NCBI GenBank assembly: GCA_018396695.1
Contig: JAGTQU010000002.1
Coordinates: 41,007 to 105,006, forward strand
Direction of reading: 5' to 3'
DNA from: Candidatus Bathyarchaeota archaeon
GTDB lineage: Archaea; Thermoproteota; Bathyarchaeia; TCS64
DNA: 64,000 nt
Shown: piece after piece, positions 44,083 to 52,252 of the stretch
Layout of the letters: each line of letters begins with the position of its first letter
Numbering within the stretch: position 1 is the first letter of the stretch
The notes under the pieces: model-generated
What the model was told of the DNA's origin: nothing
Database searches by the model: none
What the model saw: the letters and a program-made list of their open reading frames with translations, nothing else
Program-made: the position numbers and the translations under genes

Positions 44083-45528
44083 CTACTTTTTCTTCAAAGC
44101 CGCTTCATAAGCCGACCTTGCAACCTCAAGCGGAGGATTAACCTCTTCAGGTATCGGCGACTTGTAGACCCTATTCTTCATCCTCTGTTTAAACTCTTCC
44201 TGAGCCTTACTCAACAACTCTGGCTTAGTCATCAAGTCTAAACCTGCTCCGGCTATCGTCTTCGCTGCGAAGATCAAGGATTTGTGACCGATGCTCATTC
44301 CGCTGCAGGCAGTTGCTTGCCAAGAGTGGCCTGGAGCTCCAAGTATGAACGTGGCTGTACCGAACTCCATCGTCGGAGTCTTCCAGCTTACATCTGATAC
44401 ATCCGTCGATCCCGCCATCACCATTCCTTCATCCCAGGGATCAATCACCTCTTGGACGATGTCGACGTCGAGATACTTCTCCCAGTCTGGAAAATTCAAT
44501 TTCCTTAAAACATCCCTCTTCTGCTCTTTGGGAACAGTCTCCGCGATCTTTCTAGCAAACTCCATCTCTTCGCTAGTGTATTGAATAACGCCTATCTCCC
44601 TCATGTTCGCGGTCACAATCTCGCTTAGAGTTTTATTCGGAAGCAGATTGTAGCATCCTCCAAGAAACTCAACCTTATGCGTCGTCTCAGCCATCAAGTC
44701 GGCTCCTTCAGCGATCTTCAGAACCCAATTGTATATCTGCTCAACCTGATCCCTTTCAGGGGCTCTAACATAGAACCAGCTCCTCGCGTAGTCTGGAACA
44801 ACGTTCGGCTGCCCTCCACCAGCCTCGATGACGTAGTGGATACGAGCCTTCTCGATTATATGTTCACGCATGTAGTTTACGCCAATATTCATCAACTCCA
44901 CGGCATCGAGAGCGCTCCGCCCCTGCTCAGGAGAGCCAGCCGCGTGCGAAGACTTCCCATAGAAATGGAATTTAACGGAGTTGACGGCGTTACTACTCGA
45001 AAGTCTAGCAGTGTTTATCTGGCTCGGATGGTGGCTTAGACACGCGTCAACGCCTTCGAAGAGCCCTGCCCGAACCATGAAGACTTTGCCATCATAGTTC
45101 TCTTCCGCAGGAGTTCCGAAGAACTTTACCGTCCCTTTGATCCCTACCCTCTCCATCGTCTCCTTAATAGCGATAGCCCCAGCCACCCCTGACGTCCCAT
45201 GTATGTTATGCCCACAACCGTGTCCAGGAGCCCCTTCAATGACAGGCGTCTTGTACGGGACAGGCTCCTGAGAGAGACCAGGTAGCGCATCATATTCTCC
45301 CATCACTCCTATCATAGGACGCCCTTCCCCCCAACTTGCCACGAAGGCTGTAGGCATCCCTGCGACACCCCTCTCAACCTTAAATCCATGCTTCTCCAGC
45401 TCGTCCGCAAGGAGCTTCGAGGACTTGTACTCCATCAAACCGAGCTCAGCGTAACCCCATATCTTGTCGCTGATCTCGATTATCCTATCCCGGTTCTCGT
45501 CAATCCATCTCCACGCTGATTCCTTCAT
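44083..45528 (-). CDS. M20 amidohydrolase, AbgB-like (p-aminobenzoyl-glutamate hydrolase type)
   Basis: Binuclear zinc peptidase of 481 residues. The ligand motifs are GVMGEYDALPGLS, HGCGHNIHGTSG, GTPAEENYDG, the histidine in ACLSHHPSQ, and GAPGHSWQATACSG at the end. The dimerisation insert runs from about 190 to 310, with YGKSSHAAGSPEQGRSA. The closest characterised enzyme in pattern is AbgB, which cleaves aminobenzoyl-glutamate or short peptides. It precedes the amidohydrolase gene and follows the SelA-like gene with a 120-nt gap. Confidence 0.87.
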   Translation of the reverse strand: MKESAWRWIDENRDRIIEISDKIWGYAELGLMEYKSSKLLADELEKHGFKVERGVAGMPTAFVASWGEGRPMIGVMGEYDALPGLSQEPVPYKTPVIEGAPGHGCGHNIHGTSGVAGAIAIKETMERVGIKGTVKFFGTPAEENYDGKVFMVRAGLFEGVDACLSHHPSQINTARLSSSNAVNSVKFHFYGKSSHAAGSPEQGRSALDAVELMNIGVNYMREHIIEKARIHYVIEAGGGQPNVVPDYARSWFYVRAPERDQVEQIYNWVLKIAEGADLMAETTHKVEFLGGCYNLLPNKTLSEIVTANMREIGVIQYTSEEMEFARKIAETVPKEQKRDVLRKLNFPDWEKYLDVDIVQEVIDPWDEGMVMAGSTDVSDVSWKTPTMEFGTATFILGAPGHSWQATACSGMSIGHKSLIFAAKTIAGAGLDLMTKPELLSKAQEEFKQRMKNRVYKSPIPEEVNPPLEVARSAYEAALKKK

Positions 45529-45648
45529 CCTACAACCCTATTATTTAGATGAAATAATCTACGTAAAAAATATGGGGAAGATTATCGCTTAGAAGAAGAT
45601 TTAACTCTTCTAAAAAAGAGGGCGTTAGAAAAGAGTTGCTAAAAAAGT

Positions 45649-46815
45649 TTATGAGAATATTTTCTTGAAGCGATCGACTATAATCTTCTCATCTCCATCG
45701 TCAAGATTGAGAGTATTTATTATGAAGCTGTTCCCAGTCCCCCAGTATCTAACCCAGATCTCAGGATTTTCTTTTCTCAACGCGGAAACGATGCCTCTTA
45801 CCTTCTCTTCAGAGAAATCATCGAAGCTAAGCTGAAGCCCTATAGTGTGGTACCCCGATCCTTTACCAGATTGAGGAACATAGTTTAAACGCACGTTACG
45901 TAAGCCGCTGATACCTCGTAGACTATCCTCAATGTAGTGGACTTTCTCCCAAGCAGGTTTAAACCTCTCAGTTTCGTGATCAAGGGTCATCCATAGTCTA
46001 AGCGCCACCACTAAACCCACTATCTCTTGCCTATCGAGCTTATATCCACGTCCAATGCTTCTCCAAAAGCCAGGCATCTCCGAAGGCCCTGACTCGGCTC
46101 CGACGAAGCTGTGCAGACCAACAGCCTCGACGAGATCTTTTCTTCCTAAGACGAAGCCTGTGGATTGAGGCCCCCCAACATACTTACCTCCATAAGCAAC
46201 GAGGTCGCAGCCCATTTTGGTAAACCGTTTCAGCCCTTCAAGAGGCCATGTCTGGCCGGCGGCATCAACTATGATAGGGATACCGTGATCATGCCCAACC
46301 TTAACAACTTCTTCAAGAGGCGCAACTTCGCTCCTAGGGGACATCAAAGCGGCATGGTGGATGGCTGCCGTCTTCTCGTTTATAGCCTTTTCAATCAGAT
46401 CCGCTGTGCACCCCCACCTCTCATCCCCGACCGGGATGAGCCTGCCTCCTGGAACCTCCATACTTCTGTCATAGACGAGAAGACGGTTGCACCTCTGGAT
46501 TATGATCTCATTCTTCATGCCTGAAGTGTCTGGAAGCCTCCTCATCTTCTCGGGATCCTTACCTGCTATGCAGGCTGCTGCGCTTAAAACTAGACCGGCG
46601 AAAGCGCCAGAGGTTGGAAAAGCAGCCTCTGCACCTGTCAAATCGCTTATTATCTCACCTGCTCTTATGTGGAGCCCCCACATATCGCAGTAGTAGCTGT
46701 TAGCCTCATCCATCGCCCTCTTGACTTCTTCTTTGAGTTTGGATCCACCCAGCCTCGTCTATGCGAAGGCTGCGTTGATTACTCTTCTTACTCCAAGCTC
46801 ATCATAAATGTTCAT
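45649..46815 (-). pseudogene. SelA-like PLP-dependent protein with an in-frame TAG at codon 19
   Basis: PLP enzyme of the SelA/D-glucosaminate-ammonia-lyase-like group. The natural start is ATG 46815-46813, reading MNIYDELGVRRVINAAFA and then a TAG at 46761-46759, then TRLGGSKLKEEVKRAMDEA and onward to a full domain with the PLP lysine in LVAYGGKYVGGPQ. Relatives have INAAGT plus a residue before TRLGGS, so the N-terminus truly belongs to the gene. Only a shorter open frame from 46713 remains. TAG is a normal stop elsewhere here. It is probably a mutation or a sequencing error. Confidence 0.75.
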
Positions 46816-46890
46816 CAGAATCTATCAGCTTAAGATCGATAAAAGGTTTAGTGAAATGAAATTTTTTATTCGGTTAATCTAAAAGTGTTA

Positions 46891-48246
46891 TTATCCCCAA
46901 GCACTCATCTCTCCCAGCACAGAGTCTGAAACCCTTCCTTCAACGACGTCGATGATTGATTCCTCAATGATGTCTAAAGCCTTTTCGAGGTCTTCTGGGC
47001 TAATATTCAGCGGGGGGGCTATGCGCAGAACATTGCCGAATCTTCCGAAAGAAATCATGATTAGCCCCCTCTCCCATGCTCTATAGCAGGTTTTCATAGC
47101 TTCCTGCCGTGCGGGAGTCTTCTTCGCATCCTTCACGAGATCGATGCCTATAAGCAACCCCTTACCCCGAATATCCCCGATGATCTCTAAACGCTCCTTC
47201 ATCTCTTCAAATCTCCGCATAACCCTCTTACCAGTCTCTTCAGCCTTCTCTGGGAGACGCTCCTTTTCAACCACATTGATCGTCGCTAAAGAGGCTGCGC
47301 ATACTATAGGGTTAGCCTCAGCCGTGAAAAGGTGCGCTGGAGCAATCCACTCCTCCATTAACTCGCTTTTAGAAATGAGTGCCCCCATGGGAAGCCCTGA
47401 GGCTATTGCTTTCGCAACGATCAGAACATCAGGCTCTATCCCGTAATGCTCGATCGCGAACATTTTTCCAGAGCGTCCAAACCCTGTCTGAACCTCTTCA
47501 TCTACGTATAGGATGCCGTTCTCCTCACATAGCCTCTTGATTTCGCGTAAAAACTCTCTTGGGGGAATTATAACCCCTGCATCCCCTTGGATGGGTTCTA
47601 GTACGAAAGCCGCAACCTCTTCAGCTGGAATCAGGATCTTAAAGAGGCTCTCTATGAACCCTATGCAGTGGAGTCCACACTCGGGATACTCTAAACCAAA
47701 ATAGCAACGGTAACAATCAGCGTATGGAACGTGGTAAACTTCAGGGAGGAGCGGTCCAAGCCTCTTCTTCAAGCCTAGTGCTGAAGCAGTCAGAGTCAAC
47801 GCCCCATACGTCGTCCCATGATAGGATCCGAGGAATGAGATTATCTTCTGCCTGCCTGTTGCCGACCTCGCTAACTTGATGGCTCCATCATTTGCGTCTG
47901 ACCCCGATAGGCTGTACGCGACTCTCTTCCTGAAGCTTCCCGGAGTTAGGCTCGCAAGCTTCTCAGCAAGGAGGACAGGAAGCTCGTAGAAGGAGTAGCC
48001 TAGGGTATTGTGGATGAATTTCTCAGATTGCTCCCTGATGGCTTTAACGATCTCAGGATGACAGTGCCCTATGTTGTTGACTGCGGCACCCGTCAAGAAG
48101 TCTATGTACTCGTTCCCGTCTAGATCCCATACCTTAGAACCCTCACCTTTCTCAATGACGAAAGGGTAGTAAGCCATCCTACACGCCTGAGAGATGATCC
48201 GCCTATCCCTCTCTACAACCTCTCTGCATCTTCTTGAAGACTTCAT
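46891..48246 (-). CDS. Class III PLP aminotransferase / amino-acid racemase family
   Basis: Protein of 451 residues of the aminobutyrate/acetylornithine aminotransferase fold. PLP-binding signatures include SLSGSDANDGAIKLAR, the Asp in LYVDEEVQTGFGR and the lysine in VAKAIASGLPMGA. It has a short cysteine-rich segment with DCYRCYFG and ECGLHC, seen in archaeal members that racemise amino acids (the Pyrococcus broad-specificity racemase group). So it may be a racemase rather than a true transaminase. It lies downstream of PEPCK and may belong to an amino-acid catabolism cluster. Confidence 0.87.
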   Translation of the reverse strand: MKSSRRCREVVERDRRIISQACRMAYYPFVIEKGEGSKVWDLDGNEYIDFLTGAAVNNIGHCHPEIVKAIREQSEKFIHNTLGYSFYELPVLLAEKLASLTPGSFRKRVAYSLSGSDANDGAIKLARSATGRQKIISFLGSYHGTTYGALTLTASALGLKKRLGPLLPEVYHVPYADCYRCYFGLEYPECGLHCIGFIESLFKILIPAEEVAAFVLEPIQGDAGVIIPPREFLREIKRLCEENGILYVDEEVQTGFGRSGKMFAIEHYGIEPDVLIVAKAIASGLPMGALISKSELMEEWIAPAHLFTAEANPIVCAASLATINVVEKERLPEKAEETGKRVMRRFEEMKERLEIIGDIRGKGLLIGIDLVKDAKKTPARQEAMKTCYRAWERGLIMISFGRFGNVLRIAPPLNISPEDLEKALDIIEESIIDVVEGRVSDSVLGEMSAWG

Positions 48247-48340
48247 GGTTTAGAAGTTAGAGGCACGAGCATAAAGAAATTTTTATGAAAACGGCTGAAA
48301 ACGGGGATTAGAACCATTGATTTGAGCTGACGGTGAGGTT

Positions 48341-50212
48341 TCAGACGGCTTGGAAAAAGCTTGGCGGGAGGACCTCTTCCCCAGTTTCAAGTTTAAGGCT
48401 CATCAACTCCTCCCTCTGCTTCTTCATAATGCTCCAGAACTCTTCTGGCATCTCCTCGTCTTTGAAGAAGTTCTCCATTCTTTCAATCTTCTCAAGCTGC
48501 TTCGTCAACCTGACGCTGAACTGGATCTCATAGTCCTTTTCAGAATATTCTCTGCCTAGAACCTCTCTGAAGAGGGTTTCCAGATCATTGAAGAGGGGGA
48601 GACATCCTATCGGCGTCTTTACGGCATCGTATTCTCCGCGAATCCTCCCTTCAGCCCATAGGATCCAGACTTTCTTATCCAACTTACTATTCGTGTATCT
48701 CCCCTCATGCTTTAGGAAATAGTTCATGGCATATACTCTAGGCTTATGCTTGAGCCTTCGACCGAAGCTGAAATGGTTGCTTATATACAACCCAAGGGGG
48801 ACTACAACGAAGTCTATGTTCGCCATCGGGTCACATCTTCTGACGCCTGTTTTTCCAATAGTCGCAGTAGTAGTTTCCGATTCGAGGGCCGCTCCTAAAT
48901 AGACGCCATGTTCCCAGCTGAGGGCTTCGGCGATAGGTACGTTTGTATCGCTATCTCTGCCTCCGTATAGGATTCCCTCGACTACTACCCCTTCAGGGTC
49001 GTTATATTTCGGATCCACATTCTCAAGCTCGCTTAGGCGCATCGTGTACCTTGCGTTTCCATGAGCGAAAGGTATTTCTTTCCCCTCACTATCCCGCTTC
49101 TCCTTCCACCACTCTCCGCTGAAGTTTACACCCTTCTCAGGAATGTCATCTCTGCCCATCCCAAGCCAGTAGGGGATACCATCTGCGACTAGTACGTTGC
49201 TGAATATTAGTTCGCGAGGAGTCGTCAAAGCCTTGTAGATCAGTGGATCGTCAATAGGATTAACGTCCTGAATTATTCCGAAGATTCCTTGCTCTATGTT
49301 GACCGCTCTAGCGTACCCTTCGTCATCTATCCTCAGGTAGGCGATGTCGTCTCCAACTATGCTCTGTCCAGGTATCATAGCTGTGCTAGTCTTGCCGCAA
49401 GCTGAGGGGAAAGCCCCTGTGAAATAGGTAACCCTATTCTTTCCTGGAGGATGAGCCCCCATTATTAGCATATGCTCAGCCAGCCAGTCCTCGTGGTTGG
49501 CTTTGTGGATGGCTAAACGTAGAGCAAGTTTCTTAAGCCCAACGCTATTCCCAGCGTATTGGTTATTCACGGAGTAGACTTTACCATCGACTACGTCAAT
49601 GTATATCCTCCTTAAATGGACGTTCTTCGTGACCCTGTTTTCATTCAACTCCCCTGCCGAGTGTATGAAAGTGAAGAACTCCTTCGACCCCTTTAACCGT
49701 TTAAACTGGCTATACCCTTGCCTGTAAAGTATGTCCTCGCTGTGCGCAACGTACGGGGAATCAGTTATCTGCATAGCGCATAGGCTGAATCTGCTATTCG
49801 TTGGTCCAAGGCTGTAAAACTTCACTAAACATTCTTTCCCACCCATCGCACCATCCAGTAAAGTCAAAATCTCTTTCAGACCATCGTCTCTATCTATTGT
49901 GTTTATCCTCTTGCTTAGACGCATGTTTTTCGTTGTGAGAACCTTTGTTGCACCTACATCACGTGCCAGATCATAGTAGCCGTCGAAGTGTACTGTTTGT
50001 CCCCTTATTTTGAGCGTGGTTTCCTCGCCGCTTTTCAATGCGAGGTCCCTAACATAACGAATATCCTCTTCGCCCTCTCCTAGAACAGTAACCTTGGCTG
50101 GCTTACACAGTTTCGTGAAATATTCGATTTGTTCTATAACATGGATGTTTTCGAGTGCCTCAAGTTTGGTTCTGCTCAAAGAGTCTAGAAGATCGGAAAA
50201 CTTGTCACTCAA
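48341..50212 (-). CDS. pckG: Phosphoenolpyruvate carboxykinase (GTP)
   Basis: Enzyme of 623 residues that converts oxaloacetate and GTP to phosphoenolpyruvate. The kinase-1 P-loop is FPSACGKTSTAM (hyper-reactive Cys present), kinase-2 metal-binding stretch GQSIVGDDIAYLR, and GTP-specific regions such as NVLVADGIPYWLG and HGNARYTMRL are visible. It is of full family length. Gluconeogenesis from amino-acid carbon is the likely role, together with GAPDH. It faces the creatininase gene divergently across 135 nt that contain a palindrome. Confidence 0.95.
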   Translation of the reverse strand: MSDKFSDLLDSLSRTKLEALENIHVIEQIEYFTKLCKPAKVTVLGEGEEDIRYVRDLALKSGEETTLKIRGQTVHFDGYYDLARDVGATKVLTTKNMRLSKRINTIDRDDGLKEILTLLDGAMGGKECLVKFYSLGPTNSRFSLCAMQITDSPYVAHSEDILYRQGYSQFKRLKGSKEFFTFIHSAGELNENRVTKNVHLRRIYIDVVDGKVYSVNNQYAGNSVGLKKLALRLAIHKANHEDWLAEHMLIMGAHPPGKNRVTYFTGAFPSACGKTSTAMIPGQSIVGDDIAYLRIDDEGYARAVNIEQGIFGIIQDVNPIDDPLIYKALTTPRELIFSNVLVADGIPYWLGMGRDDIPEKGVNFSGEWWKEKRDSEGKEIPFAHGNARYTMRLSELENVDPKYNDPEGVVVEGILYGGRDSDTNVPIAEALSWEHGVYLGAALESETTTATIGKTGVRRCDPMANIDFVVVPLGLYISNHFSFGRRLKHKPRVYAMNYFLKHEGRYTNSKLDKKVWILWAEGRIRGEYDAVKTPIGCLPLFNDLETLFREVLGREYSEKDYEIQFSVRLTKQLEKIERMENFFKDEEMPEEFWSIMKKQREELMSLKLETGEEVLPPSFFQAV

Positions 50213-50333
50213 TTCTGATAAAAATACTATTACTCTCTAATAATTTTGGCGATTAAAGGCGTTTAATAAACAAGAAATCTTCTCTAGCTCACTAAAGGGT
50301 TAGGATCCGAAAAAAGGAAATAGAAGCCACTTC

Positions 50334-50349
50334 AACCCTAAATAGGGTT
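50334..50349. promoter_or_regulatory. Palindrome at the start of the creatininase-family gene
   Basis: AACCCTA-AA-TAGGGTT (50334-50349) is a perfect inverted repeat and overlaps the first TTG codon. It could be an operator between pckG and this gene or a hairpin blocking translation. Confidence 0.45.
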
Positions 50350-51100
50350 GTTCGACTTGGATACGATAAAGATAGAAGAAATGACTTGGCCAATGGTCAA
50401 GAAAGCAATTGAAAAAGGTTATAAAACAGTTATCGTCCCTGTCGGATCAATTGAACAGCATGGGCCTCACTTACCAACGGGAACTGACACATTTGCCGGA
50501 GATGTTTTCGGCATTCGGGTTGCTGAGAGGCTTGGGAAAGCCTTGGTTGCACCTACGATCAGGCCAGGCTGTAGTGAACACCATATGGATTTCCCCGGAA
50601 CTATTACGATATCTCCTGAGACGCTCATCCGTGTTCTACTCGATGTATGTGAAGCCCTTGACAGACATGGTTTCGAGAACATCATCTTAATTCCAACGCA
50701 TGGCGGAAACTTTGCTCCAGTCATCACGGCAACCCAGATAATAGCTCCGAGGCTTAAGGCTAACCTCATAGCCCTCGCAGATCTAGGTGGGCTCATTTCA
50801 AAGATGAATGGCGCGATGGCGGAGTTCGGAGTCTCAGCAGAAGAGGCTGGAAGCCATTCAGGAGCCGCTGAGACATCGCTTATGATGGCCTATAAACCAG
50901 ATCTTGTTAGAGGAGAGGAGATGACAACCGGATATATGGGTCCTTTAACCTCTAAATATGTTCGAGCAGGCTTCAAAGCAGTGACCCCTACCGGAGTCTT
51001 CGGAGATGCGACTAAGGCGTCTCGAAAGGCTGGAGAGAGGATCATCGAGCTTGTAACAGAAATGTACGTTGAGAATATTAAAAGAGAGCTTGAAAGCTGA
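50348..51100 (+). CDS. Creatininase-family amidohydrolase
   Basis: Metal-dependent hydrolase of 250 residues. The family motifs are VGSIEQHGPHLPTGTDTFAG (Glu, His and Asp ligands), CSEHHMDFPGTIT, and ILIPTHGGNFAPV, then EAGSHSGAAETSLMM. Members act on creatinine or on cofactor intermediates such as the formamide step of mycofactocin and riboflavin-F420 pathways (ArfB/MftE). No such pathway partner is adjacent. The start is TTG 50348 or TTG 50357, the latter better spaced from AGGG. Confidence 0.85.
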   Translation: MFDLDTIKIEEMTWPMVKKAIEKGYKTVIVPVGSIEQHGPHLPTGTDTFAGDVFGIRVAERLGKALVAPTIRPGCSEHHMDFPGTITISPETLIRVLLDVCEALDRHGFENIILIPTHGGNFAPVITATQIIAPRLKANLIALADLGGLISKMNGAMAEFGVSAEEAGSHSGAAETSLMMAYKPDLVRGEEMTTGYMGPLTSKYVRAGFKAVTPTGVFGDATKASRKAGERIIELVTEMYVENIKRELES

Positions 51101-51334
51101 GGAGGATATTCCGAAAAGACCCTTCATTTTTTCATGTGATTATGCTTAAGCATCTTCTAGTCACTAAGACGTTGCCTCGATAAAAACAGGAAAGGCTTTT
51201 AGAATTTACACCATTCCCCCTGAGAATGCTTGAGGGAAAGTTGTTCTTAGTCTAGAATTTGGAGATATTATTATGGCGAACAAGTATCTTGAATATTTTA
51301 AATACCTAAATATCTAGATTAGTGAAGAGGCGGA

Positions 51335-51790
51335 TTGATCCAAAAAGATGTTAAGAAGCCGAATTTAAACGATTATATGGCGGGTGCTCTTCTATCCAAC
51401 GGAATCATCTGGATGTGGGCTATGGCTGTTAACATTCTCCAACCATTCATGCCAACGGAAGATGGTTTTATTCTAGGTTCAGTAACTTTCATAGTGTTCA
51501 TAGGAGCTGGAATCATAGCCTCCTATCTCGTCATTAAGCGTTCAAGCTCCGACTATCTGAAGGTTTTGCTGAAGCTGGTTGCCTCTGAGATCATCTTTTC
51601 AATAATATTCATATTATCTTTTGTAAACCCTTCAGTAGAACTTATAACGGTGTTGTTCTTTAGCTTCGTAGTCGGGGGTTTAGTTGGCCTATATCTCGCT
51701 GCGAGACCAAAGTTGATTAATAAGCCTACTGGAAAGGTAGCTAACCAAAGCATAAATACCGAACCGCATTCAAAGAATTCCTTAAATTGA
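51335..51790 (+). CDS. Small four-helix membrane protein heading the MutL operon
   Basis: Hypothetical membrane protein of 151 residues with about four helices. Its layout GALLSNGIIWMWAMAV, IIASYLVIKR and FVVGGLVGLYLAAR matches the protein at 19515-19952 at equal positions, so they appear to be distant paralogues, each at the front of an operon. The start is TTG 51335, after GAGGCGGA. The C-terminus is hydrophilic (KPTGKVANQS). Its stop overlaps a possible TTG start of the next gene. Confidence 0.65.
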   Translation: MIQKDVKKPNLNDYMAGALLSNGIIWMWAMAVNILQPFMPTEDGFILGSVTFIVFIGAGIIASYLVIKRSSSDYLKVLLKLVASEIIFSIIFILSFVNPSVELITVLFFSFVVGGLVGLYLAARPKLINKPTGKVANQSINTEPHSKNSLN

Positions 51791-51837
51791 ATGAATACAC
51801 TACTAGGAGATGGGAGAAACCCCTTTTGTTCAGGAAT

Positions 51838-52182
51838 ATGGAAGTCACGCCTGAAGAAGAAGAGGAGCTGATTAGGAAGGTAGCCATGATAATACATAAG
51901 AATGGTTTAGAAGCAGCAGCAATCCTAATGATAGAGACGGTTAAACCTCTATCATACATAGGAGGTCAGATGGGGCGCCTATTCATATCGCCTTTCCTCC
52001 CCGCGTTTGGAGACAAGATTGAGGTTGGGGGAGAGAAGCTCATCACAGTATTCGAGAAGAGGGAGAATGTTGAGAAGCTTCTTAGTATGATTGAGGAGAT
52101 GGCTAAGGCGGATAGCACGAAAGTTGAGAAGCCAAGCGAAACTAAAAAGAGAAGCCTTTGGAGGCGATTAATTCCTTTTTAG
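51838..52182 (+). CDS. Small soluble protein of the MutL operon
   Basis: Protein of 114 residues if begun at ATG 51838 (after CAGGAA). A TTG at 51787 would overlap the upstream stop. The sequence has an acidic helical N-terminus (TPEEEEELIRKVAMIIH), a hydrophobic core AAAILMIETVKPLSYIGGQM, then FISPFLPAFGDK and a basic C-terminus RRLIPF. No known family. A soluble, partly hydrophobic protein in this place could be a membrane-complex adaptor. It precedes MutL by about 70 nt. Confidence 0.6.
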   Translation: MEVTPEEEEELIRKVAMIIHKNGLEAAAILMIETVKPLSYIGGQMGRLFISPFLPAFGDKIEVGGEKLITVFEKRENVEKLLSMIEEMAKADSTKVEKPSETKKRSLWRRLIPF

Positions 52183-52252
52183 CAAGCCCAAAACTGATTC
52201 AAAATTAGAAAAATTTAACTTTCATCAACGTTGTCGATTCTACTGAATCTTG

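Noticed and set aside
46759-46761. Pyrrolysine at the in-frame TAG
   Set aside because: TAG ends other genes in this window and no pyl gene is seen, so sense readthrough is not supported.
51265-51320. 14-residue frame after the creatininase gene
   Set aside because: Too short and AT-driven; no supporting signal beyond chance.
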